64,000 bases of DNA, from contig NC_134702.1 of assembly GCF_043290135.1 (NCBI RefSeq), positions 194,216,491 through 194,280,490 of the forward strand, in the 5' to 3' direction. This document shows positions 46,800 to 58,060 of this stretch, in pieces. The DNA comes from Rhipicephalus microplus (taxonomy: Eukaryota; Arthropoda; Arachnida; Ixodida; Ixodidae). Both the position numbers and the translations under genes were made by a program. The notes beneath the pieces were generated by a model. The model saw only the letters and a list, made by a program, of their open reading frames with translations. It ran no database searches and was not told the origin of the DNA. Numbering within the stretch: position 1 is the stretch's first letter; each line of letters starts with the position of its first letter.

Positions 46800-49045
46800 C
46801 TTTAACCGCTAAGCCGGGGAGGTTACCCAAGCCGGGGAGGTTACCCAACTTGGGCAACATACGCCCCATTTCGCTCACATCCTGCGTGGGAAAGGTAGCC
46901 GAGCATGTGGTCTTCAATAGGTTGACCCAATACCTGGAAGACAATGGGCTCTACCCGCACACCATGATTTGTTTTCACGCCAAGCTTTCGACGCAAGACG
47001 CTATGAAGCTGCTCAAGCACCAAGTCATCGACTGCAACACACGAGACATGCGGGCCATTCTCGGCCTTGACTTAGAGAAAGCCTTCGACAATGTTAGTCA
47101 CTCTTTTGTGTTGCGGTCGATTGCTGAGCTCGGCCTTGGAGTCAGATTCTACAAATATGTCAAATCGTTCTTGACCCGCAGTAGAGCCACCCTCAGTGTG
47201 GGAGACCTTGTCTCCGAGGAGATCGAGCTGAGATCGCGCGGCACGCCACAAGGGTCAGTGATATCGCCCACCCTGTTCAATCATGTCATGGTCAGGTTGT
47301 CCAAGAGGCTCTCATGTATCAAAGGCATTAACCACACAATTTACGCGGACGATATTACCATTTGGTGCACACGTGGCAGCGACGGGCAAGTAGAGCGCTC
47401 CCTGCAGGAGGCCATAGACACCACGGAAGACTACCTCCGTCCCACAGGCCTGAGGTGTTCCCCAAGCAAGTCCGAGCTCCTCCTCTACCAACCCACTAGG
47501 CGAGGGCCCAAGCCCAAAAACCTGGCAGCCGATCTCGAAGAGTGATATCAAGCTCTACACCGGAGATGGCAGCGCAATACCCAGAGTCGACTCCATTCGG
47601 GTCCTCGGCATGGCCATCGAGTCCAATGGTTCCAACGGCAAGACTATACTCAAGCTCTCCGCCAAGGCGGATAACGTGGTTCGGCTGGTTCGGCGGGTGG
47701 CCAACCGCTACCAAGGCCTCAAGGAAGACAACCTAATCCGCCTGGTCAATTCCTTTGTGCTCTGCCACTTTTCATATGTCGCGGCCATGCAAAATTGGCA
47801 GCGTGCCGAGCGTGACAAGATCAACGTCTTGCTCAGAAAGATTACCAAGCGGGCCCTCGGTATCCCGATCAGGACGCGCACCGAGCGCCTGCTCCAGCTC
47901 GGAGTACACAATACGTTGGAGGAGATTGCCGAAGCGCAGGAGCGGGCCCAGCTCGCGCGCCTTTCGAGCTCCCAGACCGGCAGACATATACTCCGAGAGC
48001 TCGGTCACTCTCCGGCTGAAGTGGACGAGAAGATGAGACAAGTGCCCCGTGAGATTCGTGACCTCATCACCGTGGCACCGATACCGAGGAATGTCCATCC
48101 CGAGCACAATCGTAGTAGGCGACGGGCTAGAGCTGCCACTCTTCTCAAGCAGATTCACAGTGAGGAGCATGGCGTCAGCTTTGTCGACGCGGCAGCTTAC
48201 CGTGGGAGCCACGCCTTCTCGGAAGTCGTCGTCGACTCCAAACAACAAATCACCAACTGTGCATCGGTTCACACCGACGATCCGACGATTGCCGAGCAAG
48301 TGGCCATCGCCCTGGCCATCGCCCTGCCATCCTGGAAGGTGAAAGGGGGGTCATCTATAGTGACTATAGGTCAGCTATTCGCGCTTTCGAGCGCGGTGTA
48401 ATCTCCAAGAAAGCCCTGCACGTGCTCCAGAGCGGCAGCCGCGACGACATCAAGCACCACGTACTGATTTGGTTTCCTGCACATGTTGGACAGCTCCAAG
48501 GCGCTCCCCCCAACCTCAACGAGTCTGCCCACGAGGCCGCGCGCGCACTAACCGACCGCGCGGGTTCCGGGCAACGATTCGGGGCCAACGGGGTTGCGGA
48601 AAACAGGGACACGCCTGCCACGTACAACGAAATAATAAAATATTTTTACCTCGCACGGAGACTATATCCACTCCCTCTTCCAAATCTTGCTAGGCCACAA
48701 GCCCTTACGCTCACACTACTGCAGACCGACACGTACCCTAACCGGAGATCCCTTCACGCTGTTTATCCTGACGTGTATCTCAATGACGCTTGCCCCGCAT
48801 GTAGGGATGTATCCACGCTGGCGCACATGCTCTGGGAGGGCAAGGCAATGTACACTAACCCCAACACTACATTGCTCAGGTGGGAGGCGGCCCTACGCAG
48901 CTCCCTCCTGGCCGACCAACTTTGGGCTGTCCAGCAGGCCCACGGACCGGCCGATAGGCTTGGCCTAACGGTGCTGACGTGGTAGTCGCCCGCTGCGCGC
49001 TGACGCGCGCCTTGCAGGACCTCAATAAAGTTTCGCAACCAACTC
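46800..49045 (+). mobile_element. RNase H-bearing LINE (I/R1-like), 5'-truncated
   Basis: A long 3' part of a non-LTR retrotransposon starts inside the RT fingers ('LGNIRPISLTSCVGKVAEH') and runs through RNase H to a 3' end with 'cctcaataaagtttcgcaac'. It is GC-richer than its surroundings, as active coding sequence would be, and less decayed than the 31-kb copy, with three long open stretches and two main frame breaks. The endonuclease is missing. No target duplication was recognised. Confidence 0.9.
46830..48985 (+). pseudogene. LINE ORF2 remnant: reverse transcriptase and RNase H
   Basis: The RT palm (46830-47545) contains 'ILGLDLEKAFDNVSH' (first Asp), 'RGTPQGSVISPTLFN' and the catalytic 'IYADDITIW', all intact. 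A frame break near 47540 leads to the thumb and connection region (47560-48350) and then RNase H with 'SFVDAAAYRG'. A second break near 48350 is followed by 'SDYRSAIRAFERGVIS', where Tyr replaces the usual Ser after the Asp, and 'VLIWFPAHVG'. The C-terminal Cys/His region has 'CPACRDVSTLAHMLW' and ends 'GLTVLTW'. An exact in-frame 18-bp tandem duplication (46813-46848) adds six residues at the truncated start. RT motifs are intact, but the frame breaks and missing endonuclease make it non-autonomous. Confidence 0.88.
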
Positions 49046-49049
49046 AATG

Positions 49050-50585
49050 ATGTGCCTAAATCAATTTTCATAGCCGTGATTTTTCCACAACGAAAAGTGT
49101 GTAAGAAGATGGTACACGTCTTTTTTCTTTTTGTAATGAAATATGTTGTCCCCGTGTTTGCCGCATAATACACAGCAATATGAAACAAGCATGTGCACTT
49201 ACAGCATAAGAGGTTTCTGGAGAAATGTGAAAAAAAAACGTTGAAGTAGCTATAGTATGTAATATTGATAAGTATAGTTTCTTTGTGCTCAAACGTTTAC
49301 AAAACCAATTCGTATTTGCACTTCATTTTTAGTAGGTGCACTAATGATTATCTGGCCTCTTGATCACGTACATTACTGAACATTCATAATTCGTAAATTG
49401 CTTGATGTGATGAAATAAAACGAAATTATATGAAATATATTTACCTGTACCCTTTCCATGTTTGCTTATAGCGCCAGCCCAGGAAGAACAAAATGCAGAC
49501 TCCTGCACAAACCTTTCGTTGAAAGATGAAACAAGCAAAATTGAGTAGGCGCCGCTGCTTGAGACTGCCAGCGTTAAAAGCGCAATCAGGAGTGTAAATT
49601 ACTGCTCACTAAAACAAAAATTGCAGTAGAGAAAAAAAGAAGGCGTACCAGCCTTAGCACTGCATGATCCGCAAACGATCAAAAGTGCCGGCCAACCACC
49701 CCTTTTGACGAACAATTTCTTTTTCTTGCTTTTTCATGCTGTAGTCTATATCACCTGTTTACTCCCGAGGCAATGTTACAACCCATCTAAGTGGCCAGAT
49801 ACATCGCAGGAACTCTGCACAGATGTTCAAGGATACACAACGCAGACTGATCGCAAGGTGCTAGCTCCGTCGGAAGGAGAACAACCCGCCCTATAAAGCG
49901 AGGCTGGCCTCCAGGCGCAAAACAATGCCTGGTTGTATCGCGAGCAATCCACCGAGTGGAAACCACTCCAGCTGTTATACATCTACTGCAAGTTTGAGCA
50001 TTATTTATTGCTTCACCGCTGCTTCGTTTACGAAGAAACAGCCGTACAACATTCAGCTTCAGTGCGCGGCAGAGCAAAAGAAGTCTACCGAAGGCATGAC
50101 GCTACTTCTATTCTTTCCTAATATTTATGCTTGGTTTTTGCGTTTTGTTGAAACTTTTTCGTCCGCGTGGGCCACGATTCCCAGGATCGCAATATATAAC
50201 TGCTAGTTATGGTCAATGCTTTTCGGGCTGTGTTTGCCTCGGTATTTGTCTTTTTAAGTGGTGTAGTCGCTATCCTGGGGTATGAGGATTGAGGCCGCTG
50301 GTAGCTGTCATCGTATGTGTTTATATGCGGAGGACGGGAAGCAAACATTTATTTGTAGACGGAGCGAGACCGAGTTAATGTATCTGGTAAAGAGTTACGT
50401 TCCTCATAAGTGATGAGGGATAACATCCTTGACGACACACGTAACGATGGGAGCCTAGCTTCGTATTGCCTTAAGAAGTGCAGATGGTATTCAGTGATCG
50501 GGGGCTCACGACTAGCGTAGTAACAGTAACGAGAACAACCGCTAGCATACAAGCAGAAGCACGGACTGCTCAGCAATGTGGTAAT
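49050..50585. other. No gene recognised
   Basis: Short frames only; no repeat structure seen. Confidence 0.5.
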
Positions 50586-50589
50586 TCAC

Positions 50590-50800
50590 GTTAACTTAGT
50601 GGCGCGAAAAAAAATGAAGTACGAACAGAAGACACCTGGACACAGCACGTATTAACAACTGAAACTTTATTCGAGAAAGTAGACATATATAAGCGATTAG
50701 AAGAACACGTGCGGTGAAAGAAGATGACTAGAAGAGCAGACAGACTGTAATAATTGTCTTCCTTTCGTGCTTCAATTTTTTTTCGCGCTACTCAGTTAAC
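50590..50800. mobile_element. 211-bp MITE with ~44-bp terminal inverted repeats
   Basis: The left end 'gttaacttagtggcgcgaaa' and the reverse complement of the right end 'gttaactgagtagcgcgaaa' match and continue through 'aaaaat.gaag.acgaa..gaagac', about 44 bases with a handful of changes. 'ttaa' at both borders may be a TTAA target duplication, as for piggyBac-type transposases, or simply part of the repeat. The interior is too short to code. It contains 'ggacacagcacg', reminiscent of 'ggacacaggaca' in the 14.1-kb foldback element. Confidence 0.75.
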
Positions 50801-50804
50801 CTAA

Positions 50805-53800
50805 CATTTAAGTTGTTTAAATAAATCTATCACTACCATCACTAGCAGCTACCGCAGAATCAAAATAACACAAAGAAAATAAAACGCACGGCATTCCCGA
50901 GTGTATGCGCAAGGCAGCTGCACTTGTGCATTTTTCAGACGAGCTCAATGGCTGATGATAAATTGAAATTTTTATCAATAAATTAATGGAGTGACTAGAT
51001 TTTTGTGTTATTCCCAGGCCCCATGTACTGTCACAGGCCCCACACAGGCCCCTTGTACTGTGAGAACTAATGAGATGCAGTAAGTCAGTGGAGAGATAGT
51101 TTTACCAAAGCCTTAACGTTGTACCAAGGGTCCTCAGACAGCATAACGGCTTTGGGTAGCGGACGTCCTAACTGACCTAGGTTGTGAACTGCTTACCCTA
51201 GAGTACAAACCATTCTTGAATGCATACCCCCCTCCCGACCACCACGTAACTTACCCCTGATTTGACATACAAGGAGAAAGTACGCAATTCTGACCTAATG
51301 TTGGGGCTGGTATTTCTTTTTTTAAATGTCGGGGTGAAAAGAAAATGGTTTGCTCAAAACCAAAATGAGCAATTGAAACTGATCCCTTTGTGCTTGGCTG
51401 ACAAGTTTATGAAACTTATCGGTTATGATTATTATGATAAAAGCTTTATTTTCGTCCAGAAATGACCCACATACTTATGTGTCTACCATGGGCTCAATCG
51501 TACTAAAAATGCAACTAGGGTACATACAGGAAGCTGTGCAGGTGAATACTCGGGGTAGCAACCACTGCTGACGTTAATGTTGATGATGATAAATCGTTGC
51601 TGAGCCGCTCGTATTGGTAGGCCATGTTTGATGCACTCTGAAATAACCAAAATGCAAAGGCACGTTCTCGTGCGTTATAACGATACTGCAACCAAATGCC
51701 AGCATGCACGCCTCTTTGCAGCTCAGCCATTGCGAATAGAAGGCTGCTTTCATGATTACGATTAATTGGGGCATATGTCTTTGGCATAGAACAGCCACAG
51801 ACGTCCACTCGTTACAAATCTGGAATTTTATACATTCCTTAGAATTCAGCAAGGGGCGTATACGTGAAGCCTGGCATTGCCGAGAGCTAGTCTGTAAAGA
51901 ACGAAGCAAGGATTTGTGATAATTATTCCTTATAGTGGCTCAATTATTCAGGATAAAACAATGAATCTTAGTGACTGCTCTAAGCGGGCAAGTTAGCATT
52001 GCAAATTTCGCCACAGCCTTATCTCTTCACAATATCTGCCAGAAGTCTGTCAAGTGCTTGCTGCGATATGTTTGGCTGCAAACAAAACTAGTGGTTAGGA
52101 TATTTACGCGTGAAAGGCAATCAGGACTGGCACCAAGCTCCTTCCTGATGTGGCGTGGTATAGTTCCGCTTTACCCTCTATTCTGGCAACGAGTTGAAAG
52201 CGTAGGCAAAAATGATTACGTTCACCCTTTACTACTAGCTGGTGATAGAAAGAGATGAGTGCTCGTTGCATCACGAAGTAACATTGCGAAGATTTTGGCT
52301 GTCTTGACTGTGTAAACATAAGTAGCGAACTTTCAAGCACAATGCCTAGAGCGTGGTCTTGCGAGGATTCTTCTCAGTGCAACAATAAATAAACGCAATT
52401 ACCCTGTGCATAAAGTTTCCTAAAATCAACCAGAGGAGACACTGGCACTGCGATTGTTCAGCGACCATGGGAATTGCGGGTATGACATTGATTTACCTAG
52501 TCTTCGTGCTTTCGGGTGGCGAACACACTTGTGGCTTCGTTTATTGCTGCGTTTTAGTTTCATTAAAAAGAAAGAACAAACCGTCTTTCACTTCGTGACC
52601 CGATTCGAAGTGGTAAGCCTCAAATAGTAAGGTTGTGAAGCGTAACTGCCGAACATTTGCCAACTGTTTTATGACAAAGCAACTTCCAGTCACGTGAACC
52701 CAGAACGAACGTAAAGTACGAAGGCAAGACAAATCCATGTCATAACCAGAACTCCCATATATACTAGCGCCAGAGTTTCCTCTAGTGTATATTTAGGAAA
52801 CTCTATGACCCTGTGCACAACATGGCGTGATACACGGAGCAATACTTGAGACTCTTTAATTCTGCATGTGCATGCATTTGTATCGCCTCATACAAACTTC
52901 AAACAAAGAGGAGGCTTGTGTTTATAGTGATGACCACAAATCGTATCGCAGATAGCACCATGAAGAGGTTTTACACTTACATGTAGAAGTTTAACTATAC
53001 AATTAGTTTACCGCTGTACTAGAAAAAGCATTTCATATGAACAGTTCAGAGAAATACAAGCAAGAACGAACGAGAATATGCAGGGCATACGACGTTGATC
53101 GAATGGACAGCTACGCTGAACGCGTGCTTCCGGGGTATAACTACGCCTAATATTAAAAAAAACGATGGCCTTAGTGATTCATACAAGTCGTCGAGATGCA
53201 AGAAAAATAGGGATCTTCGTGCTCGCTAGCCTTTTGGTGAGATCAGTACCGGCTGCCAGTCTGATCCCCGTCGATTTCTGGGGATGCGTCCTGATGGGGG
53301 CTCTGAGCCCTTCTATCGAGTGGAAACGCCAAAGGTTCACTTCTCTTTCCCTTCATTCCCTTCTGGGTGGATCACTGGTTGAGAATGGGTCATCGCTAGC
53401 TTCATATCGTAGGCATGTTTGCACTTCTAGAAGTGTTTGCTAGCTGCCAAAGTACTCCCAGTGGCAATATTAGCTCCATGCCCGCCATCCCCACCTCATA
53501 CTGGGCGCACCGATTGACTTCGAAGCTGTACCTTCAGACCTTAGACACTGAAATTCTATCTGCAGAAAGCCGTGCCTTTTGCTGACTTCATCGTACAACC
53601 ACAAGTTCTTCGAGTATCACAGGGGTGATATTGCAACGTTGGGAAAAATCAGCAAGTATGTTTGCACACCTCTAGCATCTCCGAGATACTTTGTGTATAG
53701 TACTATCATGATAACAGTTTTTATTCTGCATCTGTTTGTGGGTGCGATAATAACGTATATGAACAACCAATATAAACGAAAAGAAACCCGCATAGGTAGA

Positions 53801-54350
53801 GACTGTCTCATAAAATTGTGTGTGCGTAAGTAGGCTAGCCACTATCATTTATAAGTTGTGCGCAAAGGTGGCCTAAGTGGCTTAGTGGAAAACTGATCAC
53901 GGTTGTTAAGAAAAGAAGCTCACACATTAGAAACTTCGCTACCATGTTGCGAGTTGAGCTACTTCAATGATACGGTATGCTAACCAATACTCAAAAATGA
54001 CCCCCGACGAAATATGGAGCCAAGGCTAGCCCGCACTCCGAAAAGTAGCCACACTTTTTTTTCGAAGAAGGGAGGGGGGTGATTATATCTATGAAGGTTT
54101 TAGCACGTGTTTGTATAGGTGCGTCGCTTTTGTAAGCAAACAAAATTGAAAAAAATCTAGAAAGGGGTACAGGACAGAAATACACATGCGCAAGAAGCAC
54201 TCTTTGTGCGTTCTTACCTTTACTCGTCGCGTTTCGCGTAAAATATTGTGGCGTATTAGCAACTTTCGCCAGCATTCCCGAAAGCAGCAAGACTCACAAT
54301 CAAAAGCTACTTTATTCAACGCGGAAAATACGCGAGCTTTTCTCTTTCGC
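50805..54350. other. No gene recognised
   Basis: No domain-bearing frame is seen on either strand. A 92-codon plus frame (53165-53443) opens with a moderately hydrophobic segment but matches no family I know. The MADF gene on the minus strand may continue leftward into this stretch through further exons that I could not identify. Confidence 0.45.
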
Positions 54351-54387
54351 TAGTTCGTAATGCCAATAAAAGCGTCAATAAACTTAC

Positions 54388-54620
54388 TCTCGAAAGGTCA
54401 TAGTGTCGCGCAGGAACACCAGCTGCTCGTAAAAGGGCCACGAAGCCGGCTGCACTGGACTGTCGGCAGGCGGGTTCCCTTCATCGCCCTCATCTTCGGT
54501 GTCGGTGTCGGTGTCTTCCGTGCCCATGCCTCTTTTCTTTTTTTTTCTGGGCTAGCACGAACAGCCTTCGGAACTTGTCCCGCAAAAACTTCCAGCGCTT
54601 TTGCAGCGCAGTGATGCACT
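54388..54620 (-). CDS. MADF-domain protein, exon 2 (frame disturbed by a 9-A run)
   Basis: The exon opens with the second half of the MADF domain, 'CITALQKRWKFLRDKFRRLF', then 'VLAQ' followed by Lys codons in a run of nine A (54538-54546 region). After the run, the frame in use soon reaches a stop. One base over, a typical MADF-protein tail is readable, with the acidic stretch 'TEDTDTDTEDEGDEG', Pro-rich sequence and 'WPFYEQLVFLRDTMTFRE'. The exon can end at a donor 'cgaga|gtaagt' (54387/54388), or translation can stop at the overlapping TAA. No BESS-type exon was found in the next 500 bases. The single-base misfit could be a pseudogene mutation, an assembly error in a homopolymer or an allelic indel. 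Confidence 0.65.
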
Positions 54621-54696
54621 CTGCGTAGACGAAATGAAATATCAGCCATTGCTTTCAACACAACCTGTCAAGCCGGCGGAAACGCGCCGTACGTAC
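54621..54696 (-). other. 76-bp intron of the MADF gene
   Basis: The intron starts 'gtacgt' and ends 'ttcgtctacgcag' on the minus strand. Joining leaves the MADF reading frame intact (phase 1 on both sides) and yields a Glu at the junction, so the splice is well supported by coding phase on both sides. Length is near the minimum usual for arthropod introns. Confidence 0.75.
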
Positions 54697-54874
54697 CTTT
54701 TCTGGCCTTCCCCGGATACATTATTTGACCCACTTCTTTCCACAGGGCATCTTTGACTTGCCGATTCTTGTGGTCCTTGTGCGTGGCCAGCCACAAGGAC
54801 GTCCGGCTGGCCACACATGAGATTAGTTTTTCGTTATCGACCGCCATCGCCAACAACTTGCAGAGGGCAGCCAT
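54697..54874 (-). CDS. MADF-domain protein, exon 1
   Basis: This encodes the N-terminal half of a MADF domain, a Myb/SANT-like DNA-binding module of arthropod transcription regulators that would act in the nucleus. The frame reads 'MAALCKLLAMAVDNEKLISC', 'VASRTSLWLATHKDHKNRQV' and 'KDALWKEVGQIMYPGKARK', with the spaced Trp residues and 'HKDHKNRQ' turn typical of the domain. I place the start at 54874; an in-frame ATG at 54847 ('MAVDNEKL') or 54973 is possible. The exon ends at 54697 with a textbook donor 'aaaag|gtacgt' in phase 1. It is CpG-rich, unlike the flanks. Only about 260 bases separate it from the leader of Gypsy element A. Other identities, such as a transposon-borne MADF protein, cannot be excluded. 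Confidence 0.75.
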
Positions 54875-55157
54875 TGCGGCTGAGAGACAGGAGGAGCGGA
54901 AGCCCGCGGCAGCGGCGTTTGATTGGCTGCTGCTGAGGGAGCAACTTCCGGCGCGTGTAAAAATATCTCGCATAGCCAGATCTTTCCGAACGCGCGCGCT
55001 TCGCCAGGCGCGCCGTCTCCGGCCGTCACGTGGTAGCGCATAGGCGCGTGAGCGCGTGGAATCTCGCGCGCGAACGCGTGCGTGGAGTTTGGGCTTAAAC
55101 GTTGTTCATCACCCGACGGCAGGCCCGCTTACATGGTGGCAGCGGTGCCTAGCTGAA

Positions 55158-56025
55158 ATGGCCACGCCGCCAGCGATTTGCCCTCAACAATCTTGCTGCT
55201 GCCAAAGCCGTTGGACAGATCGGGCAACACCTGGCTCGCATGAAAAATTAGCAGAGTGAGTTCACGCTATTTTCCACTGCTACCCAGTTGACAAAACAAG
55301 CGAAAGAAGTGCAAGCAGCCACGATAGTGATTATCGGTGAAGAGGCAAGGAAGGTATACAGCACCTTCACGTTTGAGGCTGAAGAGGACAAAAATAACGT
55401 AGACGTCTTAATTGCCAAGTTTGAAGAGTTCTACAAGCCAGAAACGAACTTGACCTATCATGAATTTCTACTTGGGTCCAGAAATTAAAGGGAAGGCGAA
55501 CCTTTCAATGAGTGGCTGACGGAGCTACGAATGTTAGCCACAAACTGTGAATTTGGGGTAATGGAAGTCCGGATGCTGCGCAGTCGTAATATTCTGGATA
55601 ATCGTGACAAGAACCATCGGCAGAAAGTGATTGCGGAAAACCCTTCGTACAAGAAGACTATCGATATCTGTCGCACGCAAGAGAAAGGGAAACAACAGTT
55701 TCGTGAAATCAGTGAAACCGCGGAGACAGCGGAGGACACGGCAGTTAACGCCGTCGCAAAGAAATGGGATGCCTGCGGCAGCTGCGGCTATCGCTCACAC
55801 CGCTGCGAAAGATGCCCCGCCACCGGTAGAACATGCAATAAGTGCGGAGGATTCAACCACTTTGCCCGAGCACGCAAATCGGCAACGCCTTCGCGAACCT
55901 TTCCTCACAAGAAGAAAGAACTACGGGAACTATGCGCAGAAGACGGCGATTTTTTTCTGCAAACATTAACGGTGAGCACAATCAACACAGACCACTGGAG
56001 CGTGACGGTGGACATTGAAGGCTAA
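55158..56025 (+). pseudogene. Gypsy A gag (capsid and zinc knuckles), broken
   Basis: Gag packages element RNA. The start at 55158 ('MATPPAICPQQSC') is disrupted by a stop within 35 codons. The capsid part follows at 55288-55488 ('EEARKVYSTFTFEAEEDKN', 'IAKFEEFYKPETNLTYHEF'), a stop, then 'FNEWLTELRMLATNCEFG' and the nucleocapsid. The first zinc knuckle, 'CGSCGYRSHRCERC', is a proper CX2CX4HX4C. The second, 'CNKCGGFNHFARAR', has Arg in place of its last Cys. Gag ends at 56025 with pol beginning a few bases on. Confidence 0.8.
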
Positions 56026-56028
56026 TCA

Positions 56029-58060
56029 ATGACTTGCAAATTAGACACGGGGACTAATTGTTGTGTCATTTCAAGGAGGGACGTTGCAAAGCTACCGGAT
56101 CTTCCAGAGCAAGCTTGCCGCGTCGCGCTAACAGCATTTTTCGGCCACAAGGCAACCGCCCAAGCAAGAGTGCACCTGCGGCTTTCAGCCAATGAGAGGG
56201 TGGTCCACGAAACATTCTACATCATAGAGCAAAGTGTACCAGTGACTCTGAGTGGTTCAGCAACCAAACGCCTTGAATTTATCCGCCGGGTACAGCACAT
56301 TGATGACGATCAACTTTACAAGCCAGCCCAACCTTTCGCAGATGTCTTCACAGGACTGGGTGAGCTCAAGGAATACGAGTACGAAATAAAACTCAAGCCC
56401 GGCGCCGTGGGCGTCGTCGTACCAGCTCGAAGAGTCGCCGTGGCCCTGTAGGACAAGACTAGAGCGGAACTTCGTTGTATGGAGGATCAGGGCGTCATAA
56501 CAAAGGTAACAGCCTACAGAATGATCCAGCCATATGGTTGCCGTTGTTAAAGGAGACAAAGTTCGAATTTGCCTGCATCCAACATCACTCGATCAAGCCA
56601 TACTCCATGAAAACTATCCCATGCCAACGTTAGAGGATATCGCTCCTAGACTTGCCGGAGCAAGATTCTCTTCCACGCTTAATGCAGCGTCAGGGTTTTG
56701 GCAAATTTGGCTTAGTGAGTCGAGCTCCAAGCTTTGCACCATCAGCACTCCATATGGTCGCTATCGGTTCGTTCGCATGCCGTTCGGAATAGCTTCGGCC
56801 CCAGAAATACTCCAAGCAGCAATGCACACGTTTTGGAAGGCTTGTCCTTGGTGGTGGTTGTGATGAATAGTATGGGGCAGAACTAAAAAAGAGCACGACT
56901 GCAGCTTAAAACTTGTGTTATCCCGGTGTCAACAGCACAACCTCCGACTTAAACCCAAGAAGAGTGCGTTTCTGCAGCTGGAGGTCCGGTATCTGCGACA
57001 CATACTCACTACAGAAGGCCTACGCCTTGATCCGGAGATAGTACAAGACATACTTGGAATACCGGAACCGATGAACAAGAAAGAACTGCAAGTATTTCTT
57101 GGTACGATGAATTTCGTGCAGCGATTCATTCCCAACATGTCAGAGGTAACCGCTCCGCTTCAAACACTGTTGCGTACAGACTTTGCATGGGTTTGGACGG
57201 AGGCGCAGCAATAGAGTTTTGAGACCTTGCGTCAATCCTTGACGAAAGCACCCGTTTTGGCTTTCTTCAACCCTAAAAAGCCTTTCATTCTCTCGGTTGA
57301 CGCAAGCCAATTAGGAGTCGGCGCAGTTCTCATGCAAAACGGCCGCCCCATCGCTTTTTCGTCCCAATCGCTCACAGAGGCACAACAAAACTATGCACAA
57401 ATTGAGAATGAAATGTTGGCGACAGGGCATGGTTGCACGAGGTTCCATGACTATGTTTTTGGTCAGGCAGAAGTGATTGTAGAGACCGACCAGAGGCCTT
57501 TAGTACCAATACTTAACAAGCCGCTGCATCAGTGTCCCCTTCGCTTGCAACGCATTAGGCTGACTTTGCAGCGCTATCCGATTCAACTGATTTATAAGCC
57601 AGGCACATATCTTTTTCTTGCTGATGTTTTGTTGCGTTTTCCGAGCACAGTGAGCAAGTACGAGGAAACTGTGCAGTTTCAAGTAAATGTGCTAGAATTT
57701 GTTTCAGCCTCGGAACCCCGCCTAAAAAGTATTCTCGCAGCAACCAACAATGATACCATTCTCTCCAAGCTGCGAGAATATGCGCTGACCAGTTGGCCTG
57801 ACAAGAAGCACGAGGTTCCAGAAGCCATCCGCCCATACTGGTCTTATCAGGAGGAGATACACGCACAAGATGGGCTCCTACTTCACAGCAACAAGGTGAT
57901 CATACCAAGTTCGATGAAAGCAGAAATATTGGCTCTTTTGCACGTCGCACACCCCGGAGCAGATAAGATGAAGGCGCGGGCATGAAGCATCATGTTCTGG
58001 CCCTGCCTGGCAAGCGACATAGAGCAATTTTGCAGAAACTGCAAAATGTGCCAAAAGCAT
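56029..58060 (+). pseudogene. Gypsy A pol: protease, RT, RNase H, start of integrase; broken
   Basis: The protease active site is 'KLDTGTNCCVISRRD' (56038 on). RT begins with 'LKPGAVGVVVPARRVAVAL', a stop, then 'DKVRICLHPTSLDQAI', 'YPMPTLEDIAPRLAGA' and 'YRFVRMPFGIASAPE'. The catalytic Asp pair that should follow near 56866 is gone: the sequence there is disrupted and ends in stops. The RT thumb continues at 56885-57214. RNase H at 57227 onward keeps 'FILSVDASQLGVGAVL', 'QIENEMLATGHG' and 'VETDQRPL'. The integrase zinc finger begins 'LLHVAHPGADKMKARA', meets a TGA, and reaches 'CRNCKMCQK' where element B interrupts it. Confidence 0.85.
58056..58060. repeat. 5-bp target duplication of Gypsy B (left copy)
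   Basis: 'agcat' directly precedes the left LTR and recurs directly after the right LTR at 62718-62722. It fits the 4-6 bp duplication made by Ty3/Gypsy integrases and defines the insertion site within element A. Confidence 0.92.

Larger units (their letters stand above)
55131..58060 (+). mobile_element. Gypsy element A (Ty3/Gypsy, plus strand), left part, decayed
   Basis: A Ty3/Gypsy retrotransposon relic runs left to right and is interrupted at 58060 by element B. It continues at 62718-62781. The LTR end 'gcccgcttaca' at about 55133 is followed directly by a primer-site-like 'tggtggcagcggtg', then gag (from 55158) and pol. The start of its 5' LTR cannot be placed, and the 3' LTR is not in the window. 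Frameshifts and stops are frequent, so it is the oldest element of the nested stack. Confidence 0.88.
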
